A stretch of DNA of 64,000 bases from Leadbetterella lacunae. Its GTDB lineage: Bacteria; Bacteroidota; Bacteroidia; Cytophagales; Spirosomataceae. Location of the stretch: contig NZ_JBHRYQ010000001.1 of the NCBI RefSeq assembly GCF_042649125.1, forward strand, positions 2,852,001 through 2,916,000. Reading direction: 5' to 3'. A model generated the notes under the pieces. The model did not search any database, was not told the DNA's origin, and was given only the letters and a program-made list of their open reading frames with translations. A program made the translations under genes and the position numbers. Position 1 is the first letter of the stretch; each line of letters begins with the position of its first letter. Shown piece by piece: positions 52,397 to 61,748 of this stretch.

Positions 52397-54799
52397 TCAC
52401 AAAGGCATCATCACTATGGTGCCTTTTTTGTTTTTCATCACATCGGTTTTTTCAGTGTACTCCGGTCTTTTACCGCCTTCGGCAAACATTTGTGCTTGAT
52501 CTGAGTAATGTTTACTCATAAAATAGCCACTCTGTCCCGTAGGGTTTACACTAAACGCTTTTCTGGGAGTACCAAAATCAACAATTCTTCTCAAAGCTGG
52601 ACCGTAGGTAACTTTGTAAGTTCCAGTAGAATCCATCATAAAATCTAAGTTGTTGATGGTTTCTCGACCGCCGTTTATGGCTATTGGGCCTACATTAAAT
52701 AACTTACCGACCACCGGCAATATACCCAGTGGATGTTTATGCTCAATGGTATGCACTTTGCCCCATTGCCAGTTTTGTTTGTTATCGCCAAGTTGTTTTT
52801 TCAAGTCAAGACTTGCGGTTTCTAAACCAGCCTTAAAAATATCCGCACGTTTTTCGATCGCAGTAGTGTTTTTATTGTCCCACCATTTAGAAGTATCATT
52901 TTCAAAAAACTTGGCAGCATTTCTTTTAAAGCTAAAATTGTGCTCAAAATCACCAAAGACTTCTTTACCTAACTCATCTTCTAAAGCACCTTTATATATC
53001 TGATAAATAACTTTGTAAAAAACAGTAGGCTCCACGTTTTTCAGCCCATGAGTTCCATCCCATTTACTTAACAAATCCAAATTTTCCTTAGCAGCGTTAC
53101 TCAGTTTTGCACCACCCAAACCTCGGACTATACTAGCCACCATGTCTGGATATGTGCTACTTTTTACATCATTTATCACCTTTCTGACTTCTTCTTCTGT
53201 CCAATCAGTCCTGGAGTTAATAATCAACTCCCCTATTCGCTTGGCTCTATTGGCAGGCACATAATAGCCCGGCACCAAACCATTTCCCATATCGGCAGGT
53301 TGGTTATTGGCCGTGTAGAGCACTCCACTTTGAGGGTTTAATATTTGAGGGTTTAAAGCAAAAGGATACCAGCCTTGGGGATCATCTAAACCAGAAGCTC
53401 CATCTAAAATCACTTCAGGGTCTACGTGTTTTGGCCGAATAGGCAATTTGCCAGCAGCCCACCAAGCGATATTGCCTGTGGTATCCGCCCACATAAAGTT
53501 TAAACCCGGAGAAGTAAGTGGAGCCACAGCTTTGCCCATATCCCCTGCATTTTTTGATTTACAGATATTATAAAAAACCTCTAAATGGCGAGCCGGAAAC
53601 TGGTGATACACCCACCAAAGTGCAATCGGGTTTTTCTCATTTATTAATCCATCAAATGCCTCATTTAATATATAACCGTGTCGCGTCTTTTTGACATCAA
53701 GCAAAACGTCCGACTTTCCTTTAACTTTAATGCGTTCATTTCTAACTTTCATGTTTTCCCAAGTGTCTTTATATTTTACTTGGTTGGCATTGCTCGGATT
53801 TAGGGTTTCTCTGAAAAAATCAGCGTCGTCGTTTTCAAACATGGTTAATCCCCAACCCCCAAAGTCTGTATGTCCCAAGGCAGGCACTGGAGTACCGGCT
53901 AAAAAATTGCCATAGACCTTAAATCCGGGGCATTCTAAATGGGCCTCGTACCAAACCGAAGGCTGCGAAAATGCAATATGTGTATCATTTGAAAGTATCG
54001 GTTTGCCTGACTTGGTTTTAGAACCCGAAATAACCCAGCCGTTAGAACCATGAAATGGAGGAAAAGGTAAATTGTCACTTATGTCATTTACTTGCTTGGC
54101 CATTTTAGCCAATGCCAACGCTCCACTCTCTTTTGCATCTACCGCAATTTTATATTCACCTTCGGGCCATGCATCCATCACATCGTGGTAATAGTCGGCA
54201 CCCAATCTATTTAAAATATCAGTAGCTATAGGCTCCCCCTTAAATGCCCCAACAAAGGTGTAACCCATATAGCCCACAATTATTTCCATGTCTTCAAGCG
54301 TAAAATCTGACTTAGGAATACCAGCCAAAGTAAACTCAATAGGAGTTTTGCCCACTTTTTGATAGTGGTTTATACCTTTAATATACGCCTTTGCTGCTTT
54401 TACAAAAGGAGAGCTTGGGTCTTTATATACCGAATCGAGGGTGAGCTTAGCATGCTCTCTAAAACTTAGGGTTCTAAAAAACTTATCGCTCGGCACCGCG
54501 GCTTCGCCAAAAACCTCAGACAACCTGCCGTCGGCAAGCCTTCTTAATACTTCCATTTGAAAAAGTCGCTCCTGAGCATGAATGTATCCAAAAGCATAAA
54601 AAAGGTCTTCCTCGTTTTGGGCATAAATATGCGGAATGCCATAATCATCAAAGTTCACTTCTACTTTTTCCTTTAAATCTGGAAGCAAAAGAGCTCCCTC
54701 ATAGCTGGGTTTTAGATATTGTAGATAAGCATATGAGCCGCCTACCAATGCCAACACAGTAAGAATTAAAAAAATGAGAATCTTTTTTAGAATTTTCAT
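52397..54799 (-). CDS. Penicillin-acylase-family Ntn hydrolase
   Basis: An 800-residue exported hydrolase that is processed at an internal Ser. The N-terminus (MKILKKILIFLILTVLALVG) is a signal anchor or signal peptide. The auto-cleavage and nucleophile motif is FHGSNGWVISGSKTKSGKPI (about residues 250-270), where the Ser of SNGW becomes the beta-chain N-terminus. Downstream PVPALGHTDFGGWGLTMFEN and HPLGILPVVGKLFNVGPIAI are family-typical. Natural substrates may be acyl-homoserine lactones or N-acyl amino acids; not readable. I chose the Met at 54799; an upstream frame at 54913 is not signal-like. Confidence 0.9.
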   Translation of the reverse strand: MKILKKILIFLILTVLALVGGSYAYLQYLKPSYEGALLLPDLKEKVEVNFDDYGIPHIYAQNEEDLFYAFGYIHAQERLFQMEVLRRLADGRLSEVFGEAAVPSDKFFRTLSFREHAKLTLDSVYKDPSSPFVKAAKAYIKGINHYQKVGKTPIEFTLAGIPKSDFTLEDMEIIVGYMGYTFVGAFKGEPIATDILNRLGADYYHDVMDAWPEGEYKIAVDAKESGALALAKMAKQVNDISDNLPFPPFHGSNGWVISGSKTKSGKPILSNDTHIAFSQPSVWYEAHLECPGFKVYGNFLAGTPVPALGHTDFGGWGLTMFENDDADFFRETLNPSNANQVKYKDTWENMKVRNERIKVKGKSDVLLDVKKTRHGYILNEAFDGLINEKNPIALWWVYHQFPARHLEVFYNICKSKNAGDMGKAVAPLTSPGLNFMWADTTGNIAWWAAGKLPIRPKHVDPEVILDGASGLDDPQGWYPFALNPQILNPQSGVLYTANNQPADMGNGLVPGYYVPANRAKRIGELIINSRTDWTEEEVRKVINDVKSSTYPDMVASIVRGLGGAKLSNAAKENLDLLSKWDGTHGLKNVEPTVFYKVIYQIYKGALEDELGKEVFGDFEHNFSFKRNAAKFFENDTSKWWDNKNTTAIEKRADIFKAGLETASLDLKKQLGDNKQNWQWGKVHTIEHKHPLGILPVVGKLFNVGPIAINGGRETINNLDFMMDSTGTYKVTYGPALRRIVDFGTPRKAFSVNPTGQSGYFMSKHYSDQAQMFAEGGKRPEYTEKTDVMKNKKGTIVMMPL

Positions 54800-55035
54800 G
54801 CTTGATGTTTTGAGTTGAAAATAATGCAATATAAAAATAACACAAACTATTTTAGAAATAGGACAAAAACATTGAAGTCGTTCAAATAAAATTTTTAACA
54901 AATATTTAATCAAAAAGAGAAAAACACAGATTGAATTTTCGTTTTTTTTGAATACTACGATATTTTTATTGCACTTTACTAAGATTTTAGAAAATTAAGT
55001 AACTAACAACTATACACTTATGATTGCCGATATAG

Positions 55036-55043
55036 TAAATTTG
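55036..55043 (+). promoter_or_regulatory. -7 box of the CBM48 gene
   Basis: TAAATTTG is a full TAnnTTTG match, 26 bases before the ATG at 55069. Confidence 0.55.
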
Positions 55044-55068
55044 TAATGTAATCAAATACTTTAACAGA

Positions 55069-55374
55069 ATGGCATTAGCAAAACAGTTTTTAAAAACAAA
55101 GCCCGTATGTAAGGTTTCTTTTGAATTAACACCTGACGAGGTTCAAGGAACAGCAGTTTCAATTTTAGGAGATTTCAATGATTGGAAAGCGTCTGAGACG
55201 TTGTTGAAAAAACAAAAAAATGGAAATTTTAAAACTACTTTAGAGTTTCCTGTAGGACAAGAAATTCAGTTTAGATATTTGGTTGATGGCCAAAACTGGT
55301 TAAACGACCAATCTGCTGATAAGTTTGTAGAAAGTGGAGTATCAAACGACCAAAACTCTGTGGTTGTTTTATAA
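55069..55374 (+). CDS. Isoamylase N-terminal-like (CBM48) domain protein
   Basis: A 101-residue single-domain protein with the early-set/CBM48 fold that binds alpha-glucans in glycogen enzymes. The key segment is VSILGDFNDWKASETLLKKQ (about 30-49), with the GDFNxW motif, followed by EIQFRYLVDGQNWLNDQSAD. It lacks a signal peptide, so any role in glycogen binding would be cytosolic. Similar stand-alone domains are widespread in Bacteroidota; their function is unknown. It is monocistronic. Confidence 0.88.
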   Translation: MALAKQFLKTKPVCKVSFELTPDEVQGTAVSILGDFNDWKASETLLKKQKNGNFKTTLEFPVGQEIQFRYLVDGQNWLNDQSADKFVESGVSNDQNSVVVL

Positions 55375-55403
55375 TAATTTTATATTTAAGGTTGAATAGA
55401 TTT

Positions 55404-55437
55404 TAAAAATAGCGGGCACTTGTCCGCTATTTTTTTG
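55404..55437. terminator. Bidirectional terminator between CBM48 gene and dgt
   Basis: AAATAGCGG pairs with CCGCTATTT around a GCACTTGT loop, with A- and T-runs at both sides. Confidence 0.88.
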
Positions 55438-55439
55438 TT

Positions 55440-56816
55440 TCATCCAAACTCCGGGGTCTGAATCCCCCTAAGTTTTCTGTACAAATCCATGGCGTAATCA
55501 TCAGTCATACCCGAAATAAAATCCACGATTTTTAGTAAATTCTGATACAGCGTATCTTCTTCCACTATAGAATATTGAACAGATAGTAAACGCAACACTT
55601 TATTAGATTTAGCTTTTTCTGGAGCAAACAAAGCCGCCACAAAATCTTCTAAAAGGCCATAAATAACATGATATCCAGCCAGCTCTTTCTCTATAACCGA
55701 AGGATGGTTGTATATTTTTTCAAAAGAAAAAGAATCTATTTTTTTCAAAAGTTCAGTTGTTCTAGCATCTAAAAGTTCTATCAATGACCTATTAAGTTTG
55801 CCTTCCAAAAGGTACTTTTCGTTTTCTAAAAACACGTCCGTGCATTTCTTTGTCAACAAATCAACAAGCATGGCCCTCAGCAGCGAGAGCTTTTGGCTTG
55901 GGTCTGCGATTTCAGGAAGTTTTTTATCTAAATAATCTTTTCTCGAATCGTTCTCAAAAAATGGCAAAAGCAAAGCCAATGTTTCATCAAGAGAAATAAC
56001 ATTTAGCTTAAATGCGTCTTCTAAATCTATGATGCGGTAACAAATATCGTCTGCGGCTTCAACCAAAAACACAAACGGATGGCGGGCATACACGTCAGTT
56101 TCCTCATTTAAAACCGGAATATCAAGTTCTTCGGCGATTGCTTTAAAAAACACAATTTCGGAGTCAAAAAAACCTGACTTTTTTGTACTTAACATACCCG
56201 TACTTTTATTAAAACCCGCCGTAGAGTTACTCGGATATTTAATAATAGAGGCCAATGTAGTATGCGTAAGTTTAAGCCCTGAATTCAAAAACAGTGACGT
56301 CAAAATTCGAAAAGCATTGGCATTTCCTTCAAATTTCACAAAGTCGTTTTGTTGATTTACCGTCAATTCTTTCACAAATCGAGACTTTGGATCACTTTTC
56401 ATTTGCTCAAAAAACGAGCGAATGGCCTCTTCTCCAAAATGCCCAAATGGCGGATTGCCAATATCGTGGGCCAAACATGCAGTCTGAATAACGTCAGAAA
56501 GCTCAAACCTATAAAAATTCAGAATATTAGTAGAAAACTCGTACTCGTATTTGTTATAAAGACTTTCTCCTACGGCTTTTCCAAGCGACCTACCTACCGA
56601 AGCGACCTCTAAACTATGCGTAAGCCTATTGTGAACAAACACAGCACCTGGCAATGGAAACACCTGCGTTTTGTTTTGTAATCTTCTAAAATGAGATGAA
56701 AAAATCAGCCTATCATAATCTCTCATATAGTCTCCTCTTACCTCATCGCGAGCACTTAAGTTTGTTGTAGAAAACCTTTTATTAGAAAATAGTGTATTCC
56801 ATTTCATCATAGTCAT
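55440..56816 (-). CDS. dgt: dGTP triphosphohydrolase-like protein
   Basis: A 458-residue HD-domain enzyme that hydrolyses dGTP (or other dNTPs) to deoxynucleoside and triphosphate. YDRLIFSSHFRRLQNKTQVF and VHNRLTHSLEVASVGRSLG hold the first metal His, CLAHDIGNPPFGHFGEEAIR the HD pair, and FVFLVEAADDICYRIIDLED the next Asp. This is the long dGTPase form. The ATG overlaps the preceding stop as ATGA (56813-56816), so translation is coupled. It is the last of four tightly packed genes from fcl. Confidence 0.92.
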   Translation of the reverse strand: MTMMKWNTLFSNKRFSTTNLSARDEVRGDYMRDYDRLIFSSHFRRLQNKTQVFPLPGAVFVHNRLTHSLEVASVGRSLGKAVGESLYNKYEYEFSTNILNFYRFELSDVIQTACLAHDIGNPPFGHFGEEAIRSFFEQMKSDPKSRFVKELTVNQQNDFVKFEGNANAFRILTSLFLNSGLKLTHTTLASIIKYPSNSTAGFNKSTGMLSTKKSGFFDSEIVFFKAIAEELDIPVLNEETDVYARHPFVFLVEAADDICYRIIDLEDAFKLNVISLDETLALLLPFFENDSRKDYLDKKLPEIADPSQKLSLLRAMLVDLLTKKCTDVFLENEKYLLEGKLNRSLIELLDARTTELLKKIDSFSFEKIYNHPSVIEKELAGYHVIYGLLEDFVAALFAPEKAKSNKVLRLLSVQYSIVEEDTLYQNLLKIVDFISGMTDDYAMDLYRKLRGIQTPEFG

Positions 56817-57487
56817 AGTTGATCAGTTGGCTTCAAAAAAGCCTTTTTTAATATTATCACTAAACCCCACACCGAAATCAAGACCAAAGAAAAAATAACG
56901 ATTTGGGTAGTGAAATTTTGATTGGGGTTCTCTAGTAAACTTTGTAATTCTTTGGCTTGTGCTCCGGTATAAACCGCCACCAGCGTGCGGGGAATCATGC
57001 CTAAAAACCCAGCAAAGAGTATGTTTTTAAACCTTGCACCGGAAATAGCAAAAACTAAGTTAGTAAGTGCAAATGGTAAAACTGGAGAAAGTTTGGCAAA
57101 AAATATAAACTTAAGCTCCTCTTTTTTTATTTGGGTCAAAACGTGCTTTGCCTTTGCGTTTTTATCAATTAAGTTTTCAAACCAAGCGGTGTTAAGCAGT
57201 TTACTCAAAAAAAAGATGATAGCAATGGCACCCATGTTAATAATTAACAAATAAGGCATGGCCCAAAAACCTTTAAAATACCCTAAAATGATAGCCAAAA
57301 AAGTAGGAGGGCATAAAGCCAAAGCCGAACCGAACGTTAGCAAAATACTTAAACCCAGCCAATGAATAGGAGTTAAATCAAAGAAAAAATCTTGGTATTT
57401 AAGGGCATAAAAACTCAAAATAGAAGTACTCAGCAACGGAAGCACAGTAAACATAGCAAAACTAAACCAAGAAGAAATATTTTTCAT
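56813..57487 (-). CDS. TVP38/TMEM64 (VTT-domain) membrane protein
   Basis: A 224-residue integral membrane protein with about six helices. The VTT/SNARE-associated core is visible as GSALALCPPTFLAIILGYFK (about 53-72), LLNTAWFENLIDKNAKAKHV, KLSPVLPFALTNLVFAISGA (about 130-149) and GFLGMIPRTLVAVYTG. Eukaryotic relatives (TMEM41B, VMP1) act as lipid scramblases; bacterial DedA relatives influence membrane potential and lipid carrier recycling. The gene overlaps its two neighbours by ATGA. Confidence 0.87.
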   Translation of the reverse strand: MKNISSWFSFAMFTVLPLLSTSILSFYALKYQDFFFDLTPIHWLGLSILLTFGSALALCPPTFLAIILGYFKGFWAMPYLLIINMGAIAIIFFLSKLLNTAWFENLIDKNAKAKHVLTQIKKEELKFIFFAKLSPVLPFALTNLVFAISGARFKNILFAGFLGMIPRTLVAVYTGAQAKELQSLLENPNQNFTTQIVIFSLVLISVWGLVIILKKAFLKPTDQL

Positions 57488-58239
57488 TTACTAATATTTA
57501 CACCTAAATGCGTTTTTTTACAAACCATCACCATTCGGTCAGACTGGTGCTCGTCATATGACTCAAGTTGATAGTCGCCGTAAACATTTACCAGCTCTAA
57601 TCCTGCAGCCTTGAAGAACATCTCAAAGTCGTCGAGAAATAACAGCTTTACTCTTTCTTCAAAAGAAAAGTCTTCTCCTTTGTCTGAAAAACTAATCTTT
57701 TTAAAGATGAATCCTTTCTCTATCTTTTTGTCGATGTTAAAAAGTATATCGTTTACTTTTTTCTCATAATGCGTATTGAAATCTTCAATAGCTTTTCGGC
57801 TGTTCATATAGTCAATGACCATCGTGCCGCCAGGCTTGATATTTTTTGCCATGGCAACTACCGCCTCTTGATTTTCCAATTGCTCTTCAAAATACCCAAA
57901 ACTGGTAAATAGATTAAGCATAACATCAAACTCATTTTCTCTAAAAACCTCTCTAATGTCATGCTCAAAAAACTGAAGGCGATTATTTTCAGATTGTTGG
58001 GCGTGCCAAACGTTATTTGGTGAAAGGTCAAGTCCAATAACGTCATATCCTTTACTATTTAAGTAAACCGAATGACGGCCTTTGCCACATGCCATATCAC
58101 AGAAAAGCCAATCTTTTTTAAAACCAAGGTGCTTTTCTAAATTATCTATTAACTTTTGTGCCTCCTCGTCTCCCCTACTTTTATACAAAATATGGTAATA
58201 CGGAGTATCAAACCAGAGCTCAAACCATTCTGCTTTCAT
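57484..58239 (-). CDS. Class I SAM-dependent methyltransferase
   Basis: A 251-residue methyltransferase. The SAM-binding motif I is LFCDMACGKGRHSVYLNSKG (about 45-64), with YDVIGLDLSPNNVWHAQQ as motif II region and NEFDVMLNLFTSFGYFEEQ in motif IV; the last is the pattern of the Mt-25 type. Substrate unknown. The Met at 58239 is used because the frame upstream crosses the fcl gene; it lies 4 bases after the fcl stop codon. The gene overlaps the VTT gene by ATGA. Confidence 0.85.
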   Translation of the reverse strand: MKAEWFELWFDTPYYHILYKSRGDEEAQKLIDNLEKHLGFKKDWLFCDMACGKGRHSVYLNSKGYDVIGLDLSPNNVWHAQQSENNRLQFFEHDIREVFRENEFDVMLNLFTSFGYFEEQLENQEAVVAMAKNIKPGGTMVIDYMNSRKAIEDFNTHYEKKVNDILFNIDKKIEKGFIFKKISFSDKGEDFSFEERVKLLFLDDFEMFFKAAGLELVNVYGDYQLESYDEHQSDRMVMVCKKTHLGVNISK

Positions 58240-58243
58240 CTGG

Positions 58244-59173
58244 CTATTTGTGCTTCTCTTTATATTCGGCGTACACCAACTTAATCCCCTCAGATAGATC
58301 CAACTTATGTTTCCAGCCGAGGCCATTTATTTTACTTACATCCATAAGTTTTCTAGGCGTTCCGTCAGGTTTGTCGGTGTTCCAATAAATTTCGCCTTCG
58401 TAGCCCACCTCTTTTTTGATGGTCTCGGCCAATTCTTTTATGGTAACGTCAACCCCAGTTCCAATATTCACGAACTGTTTGTCACTATAGTTTTCCATCA
58501 AAAACACACAAGCCTCGGCAAGGTCATCTGCATGCAAAAACTCACGCATTGGCGACCCCGTACCCCAAAGTTCTACTTGAGCATCTCCTGCTAACTTAGC
58601 TTCATGAAATTTCCTAATCATAGCCGGAAGCACATGTGAGTTCTGAAGGTCATAGTTATCATTTGGCCCATAGAGGTTAGTCGGCATCACCGATATAAAA
58701 TCACAACCATATTGGTCACGATATGCCTCACACATTTTTATGCCCGAGATTTTTGCAATGGCATAAGGCTCATTTGTTTCTTCTAAAAGGCCCGTCAGCA
58801 AATATTCTTCTTTGAGTGGCTGCGGGGCCATTTTAGGGTAAATACATGAAGAACCCAAAAACATCAGTTTTTTAATACCGCATTTGTAAGCCGCATGAAT
58901 TACATTATTCTGAATTTGAATATTTTCATAAATAAAATCTGCTCTGTAGGTATTGTTAGCAACTATTCCTCCTACTTTAGCAGCAGCTAAAAAAATATAA
59001 TCTGGTTTTTCGGTATCCATAAAAGAAAAAACATCCTCCTGAACCCTTAGGTCCAATTCTTTTGACGATCTTTTCAAAATATTCGTAAAACCTAAGCTTT
59101 CTAGTTTTCTGACTATAGCCGAGCCTACCATGCCGTTGTGCCCTGCTACATATATTTTATCGGAAGTTTCCAA
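58244..59173 (-). CDS. fcl: GDP-L-fucose synthase
   Basis: Fcl (WcaG) converts GDP-4-keto-6-deoxymannose to GDP-L-fucose. The 309-residue SDR enzyme opens with the NADP motif VAGHNGMVGSAIVRKLESLG, followed by DYIFLAAAKVGGIVANNTYR (family-specific), the catalytic YxxxK in EPYAIAKISGIKMCEAY and LYGPNDNYDLQNSHVLPAMI. GDP-mannose 4,6-dehydratase, its usual neighbour, is not in the window. It has its own -7 box and is the first gene in a four-gene overlapping cluster. Confidence 0.95.
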   Translation of the reverse strand: METSDKIYVAGHNGMVGSAIVRKLESLGFTNILKRSSKELDLRVQEDVFSFMDTEKPDYIFLAAAKVGGIVANNTYRADFIYENIQIQNNVIHAAYKCGIKKLMFLGSSCIYPKMAPQPLKEEYLLTGLLEETNEPYAIAKISGIKMCEAYRDQYGCDFISVMPTNLYGPNDNYDLQNSHVLPAMIRKFHEAKLAGDAQVELWGTGSPMREFLHADDLAEACVFLMENYSDKQFVNIGTGVDVTIKELAETIKKEVGYEGEIYWNTDKPDGTPRKLMDVSKINGLGWKHKLDLSEGIKLVYAEYKEKHK

Positions 59174-59216
59174 TTTTTTTATGATTTTTGCGTTTTAAAA
59201 TGAACCATTTACTACA

Positions 59217-59224
59217 CAAAAGTA
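59217..59224 (-). promoter_or_regulatory. -7 box of the fcl operon promoter
   Basis: On the minus strand TACTTTTG is a full TAnnTTTG match, 43 bases upstream of the fcl ATG. It overlaps the region just before the divergent MORN-like gene. Confidence 0.55.
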
Positions 59225-59242
59225 CAATAGTACAAGCTTAAA

Positions 59243-60217
59243 ATGAAGTTATTTTTAAAGTTATATCTCTTAATATTGGCGGTTTCTACCCAGAGCTTCG
59301 CCCAAGATGTGGTGCCCAAGGCAAAAACCAAAGAGGAAAGAAAAGCAGAAAGAAAAAAAATGTCGCTCGAGCAAAAAATCGAGAGCGTAGCTCCGGTAGA
59401 TATAAGTTTACCCAAAGCCTCTGTGTCTTTGCCTGGCGACAATAAAATTAGTTCAATAGAAGATGCCAAAAAGTTCTTTAATGAGTCGCTCCCCGACTTG
59501 GCAAATAATGCAAAAGCAAAAGGCAGAAAGGCAAAAAAAGCAATAAAGAAAGCCAAAGAGGAGATTTTTGATGGTAAAAACTACGAAAAAACTCCGGTAG
59601 AAAAACGCGTATTTAAACGTGGCTCTGGAAGCAGATTGCAATACATTGAGTTTTATGTTTTAAAAGAGTTTGAAGACCCTAATCCCTATCACAGACTGTT
59701 AACTTGGTACGATAGCAAGACTAAAAAAATAGTGGAAGCAGTAGCCCGAGACAAACGAACCAATACGCTTTTGCACGGCCCATACAAAGAATACCGCGGT
59801 GAAAACCTCATGAAAGAAGGCTTTTACTACAAAGGGGTAAAAGACGGCAGATGGGTAGAATACGACAAAGACTTCATGCTATTAAACAAAGAAACCTACA
59901 AGAGAGGCTTTTTTGATGAGTCAATCATCACCTATCATAGCTCCGACTCTAGCAAAATAGACGAAGTGATTCCTGTAATTTATGGTAAACAAACAGGCGA
60001 TTATTGGAGGTTTTTCGATTCTGGCGTATTAGCCGAAGAAGGCCGATACGACGAAGGCAAAAAAGTAGGCAAATGGGTAGAATACTATCCGACGGGCAAC
60101 CGTAGAAAAAAAGAGATTCAACATCCAAGAGATATTTTTGACGATTCAGAATCATATACAATTCGTGAATATAGCCCAGACGGAAAGCTTATTTATGAGC
60201 ATAATTCTCGCAAATAA
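59243..60217 (+). CDS. Exported protein with MORN-like repeats
   Basis: A 324-residue protein with a signal peptide (ending SFAQ). Residues about 25-110 are Lys-rich and helical (KTKEERKAERKKMSLEQKIE, KAKGRKAKKAIKKAKEEI). Residues about 145-320 have MORN/YwqK-like repeats: LLHGPYKEYRGENLMKEGFY, DYWRFFDSGVLAEEGRYDEG and KKVGKWVEYYPTGNRRKKEI. Such repeats form extended beta sheets and bind other proteins or lipids. Location is likely periplasmic or surface. Function unknown. The next gene starts about 40 bases downstream on the same strand. Confidence 0.8.
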   Translation: MKLFLKLYLLILAVSTQSFAQDVVPKAKTKEERKAERKKMSLEQKIESVAPVDISLPKASVSLPGDNKISSIEDAKKFFNESLPDLANNAKAKGRKAKKAIKKAKEEIFDGKNYEKTPVEKRVFKRGSGSRLQYIEFYVLKEFEDPNPYHRLLTWYDSKTKKIVEAVARDKRTNTLLHGPYKEYRGENLMKEGFYYKGVKDGRWVEYDKDFMLLNKETYKRGFFDESIITYHSSDSSKIDEVIPVIYGKQTGDYWRFFDSGVLAEEGRYDEGKKVGKWVEYYPTGNRRKKEIQHPRDIFDDSESYTIREYSPDGKLIYEHNSRK

Positions 60218-60260
60218 AAATTATTAGCTTTATTTGCGTACTCAAACCAAAGGTATTTAA

Positions 60261-61472
60261 ATGAATATATTACGCATACTTATTCTCTCATTAATCGTAT
60301 TTTCTTGTAAATCAGATCCAAAGCTAAATGCTGGCCTTTGGCGTGCCGAGGTTCCAACAGTGGCAGGTACATTGCCGTTTTTTTTAGAAATAGAAAAAGA
60401 GGAGAACACCTTAAAAGCTTTCGCAGTAAATGGAGATGAGAAACTGGCCTTTGATACCTTATTTATTTCAAATGATTCGCTTCATCTTAGAATGGAACTA
60501 TTTGATGCTGAAATAATCGCAAAAATATCAGACAGCACCCTTCACGGTGTTTTTTCAAAGAAAATGGCAGATTTAAGTATCCGTCAATCGGAATTCACGG
60601 CAGTTTTAGGTGAACCCAATCGTTTTAAAACCACACAAAACTCAGCCGGAATAAAGGAAATAGCTACTCAATATGCTGTTAATTTCATTGATGGCGACGT
60701 TACTTATCAAGCCGTTGGACTATTTAAACAAAATGGCGAAAAAGTTACGGGTACGTTTTTAACAACTACTGGAGACTACAGATACCTAGACGGTGTAATA
60801 GATGGCGACAGCTTAAAATTATCATGCTTTGATGGAAACCACGTTTTTTTATTCACTGCCAAAATTGAAGGAGATAAATTAGTAAATGGAAAATTCTGCT
60901 CAAGTATTACCTATTTAGAAACTTGGGAAGGCATAGCTGATAGTAATGCAAAATTGCCAGATGCCAACACTTTAACTTATCTAAAACCAGGTTACACAAA
61001 ACTTGACTTTAGTTTTGCTGACGAAAACGGAAAACAAATTTCTATAAACGACGAGGCTTATAATGGTAAAATAACGATTGTTCAAGTATTAGGTTCATGG
61101 TGCCCAAACTGCATGGACGAAACCAAGTTTTTGGCAGACTTTAGTACAAAACATCCAGAAATTAAAATCATCGGTTTAGCTTTTGAAAAATCAACCGATC
61201 CGGCATTTGCTTTACCAAAAATAGCCAAAATGAAAAAACGCTTTGGCGTTACCTATCCTGTTTTGATAGCAGGAAAAAATGACAAGTCTGACGCTTCAGA
61301 AAAACTTCCAATGCTCAACAAAATCATAAGTTTCCCTACCACTATCGTCATTGATAAAAAAGGAATTGTAAGAAAAGTGCATACCGGCTTTAGCGGACCA
61401 GGTACCGGAGAATATTACATTCAGTTTGTAGAAGAATTTAATAGATTCATCGATAAACTTGAAAAAGAATAA
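60261..61472 (+). CDS. TlpA-like thioredoxin-domain lipoprotein
   Basis: A 403-residue lipoprotein (lipobox VFSC, lipidated C16) of the TlpA/ResA thiol-disulfide type. Residues about 20-240 form an N-terminal beta-rich domain (DUF4369-like). The thioredoxin domain (about 255-403) has VQVLGSWCPNCMDETKFLAD with the active Cys pair CPNC and a cis-Pro in ISFPTTIVIDKKGIVRK. It acts outside the cytoplasm, probably reducing or oxidising cysteines of exported proteins. It ends at its own terminator. Confidence 0.9.
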   Translation: MNILRILILSLIVFSCKSDPKLNAGLWRAEVPTVAGTLPFFLEIEKEENTLKAFAVNGDEKLAFDTLFISNDSLHLRMELFDAEIIAKISDSTLHGVFSKKMADLSIRQSEFTAVLGEPNRFKTTQNSAGIKEIATQYAVNFIDGDVTYQAVGLFKQNGEKVTGTFLTTTGDYRYLDGVIDGDSLKLSCFDGNHVFLFTAKIEGDKLVNGKFCSSITYLETWEGIADSNAKLPDANTLTYLKPGYTKLDFSFADENGKQISINDEAYNGKITIVQVLGSWCPNCMDETKFLADFSTKHPEIKIIGLAFEKSTDPAFALPKIAKMKKRFGVTYPVLIAGKNDKSDASEKLPMLNKIISFPTTIVIDKKGIVRKVHTGFSGPGTGEYYIQFVEEFNRFIDKLEKE

Positions 61473-61495
61473 ATATACATAATTTACTAATTGAC

Positions 61496-61530
61496 GAAGA
61501 AGTCTGTGAGTAATCATAGACTTCTTTTTT
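61496..61530 (+). terminator. Terminator after the TlpA-like gene
   Basis: AAGAAGTCTGTG pairs with CATAGACTTCTT (one G-T wobble) around AGTAAT and is followed by a T-run. Confidence 0.85.
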
Positions 61531-61651
61531 ATTTAAACTCAAAACTAAAGCAACAAAACATTCAACTTTATATTTGGCAGGATAATATTTGTACCAAATT
61601 TTTGACTCCCATTCCTCATATTTTGAATTAAAATTGACTTTTTACTAAAAT

Positions 61652-61724
61652 AAATATTAGTATGCTTGCATAATATTATTTTTTGTTTTTAATTTGTAAA
61701 AGGTATGCAAGCATACTAATATTT
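61652..61724. promoter_or_regulatory. Perfect 21-bp inverted repeat upstream of the acyl-CoA dehydrogenase gene
   Basis: The arms 61652-61672 and 61704-61724 are perfect reverse complements around a 31-base A+T-rich spacer. Each arm itself holds a small palindrome TATGC-TT-GCATA (or its complement), the form of a dimeric regulator's operator, so two sites face each other. The right arm ends 25 bases before the ATG at 61749 and overlaps a TATTTTCG sequence (7 of 8 to TAnnTTTG), so binding could block the promoter. TetR-type fatty-acid regulators use sites of this type. Confidence 0.75.
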
Positions 61725-61748
61725 TCGATCTTAAATACAAATTACAAT

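Noticed and set aside
59222..59236. GTAC-AATA-GTAC palindrome in the fcl divergent region
   Set aside because: Four-base arms are too short to separate from chance in A+T-rich DNA.
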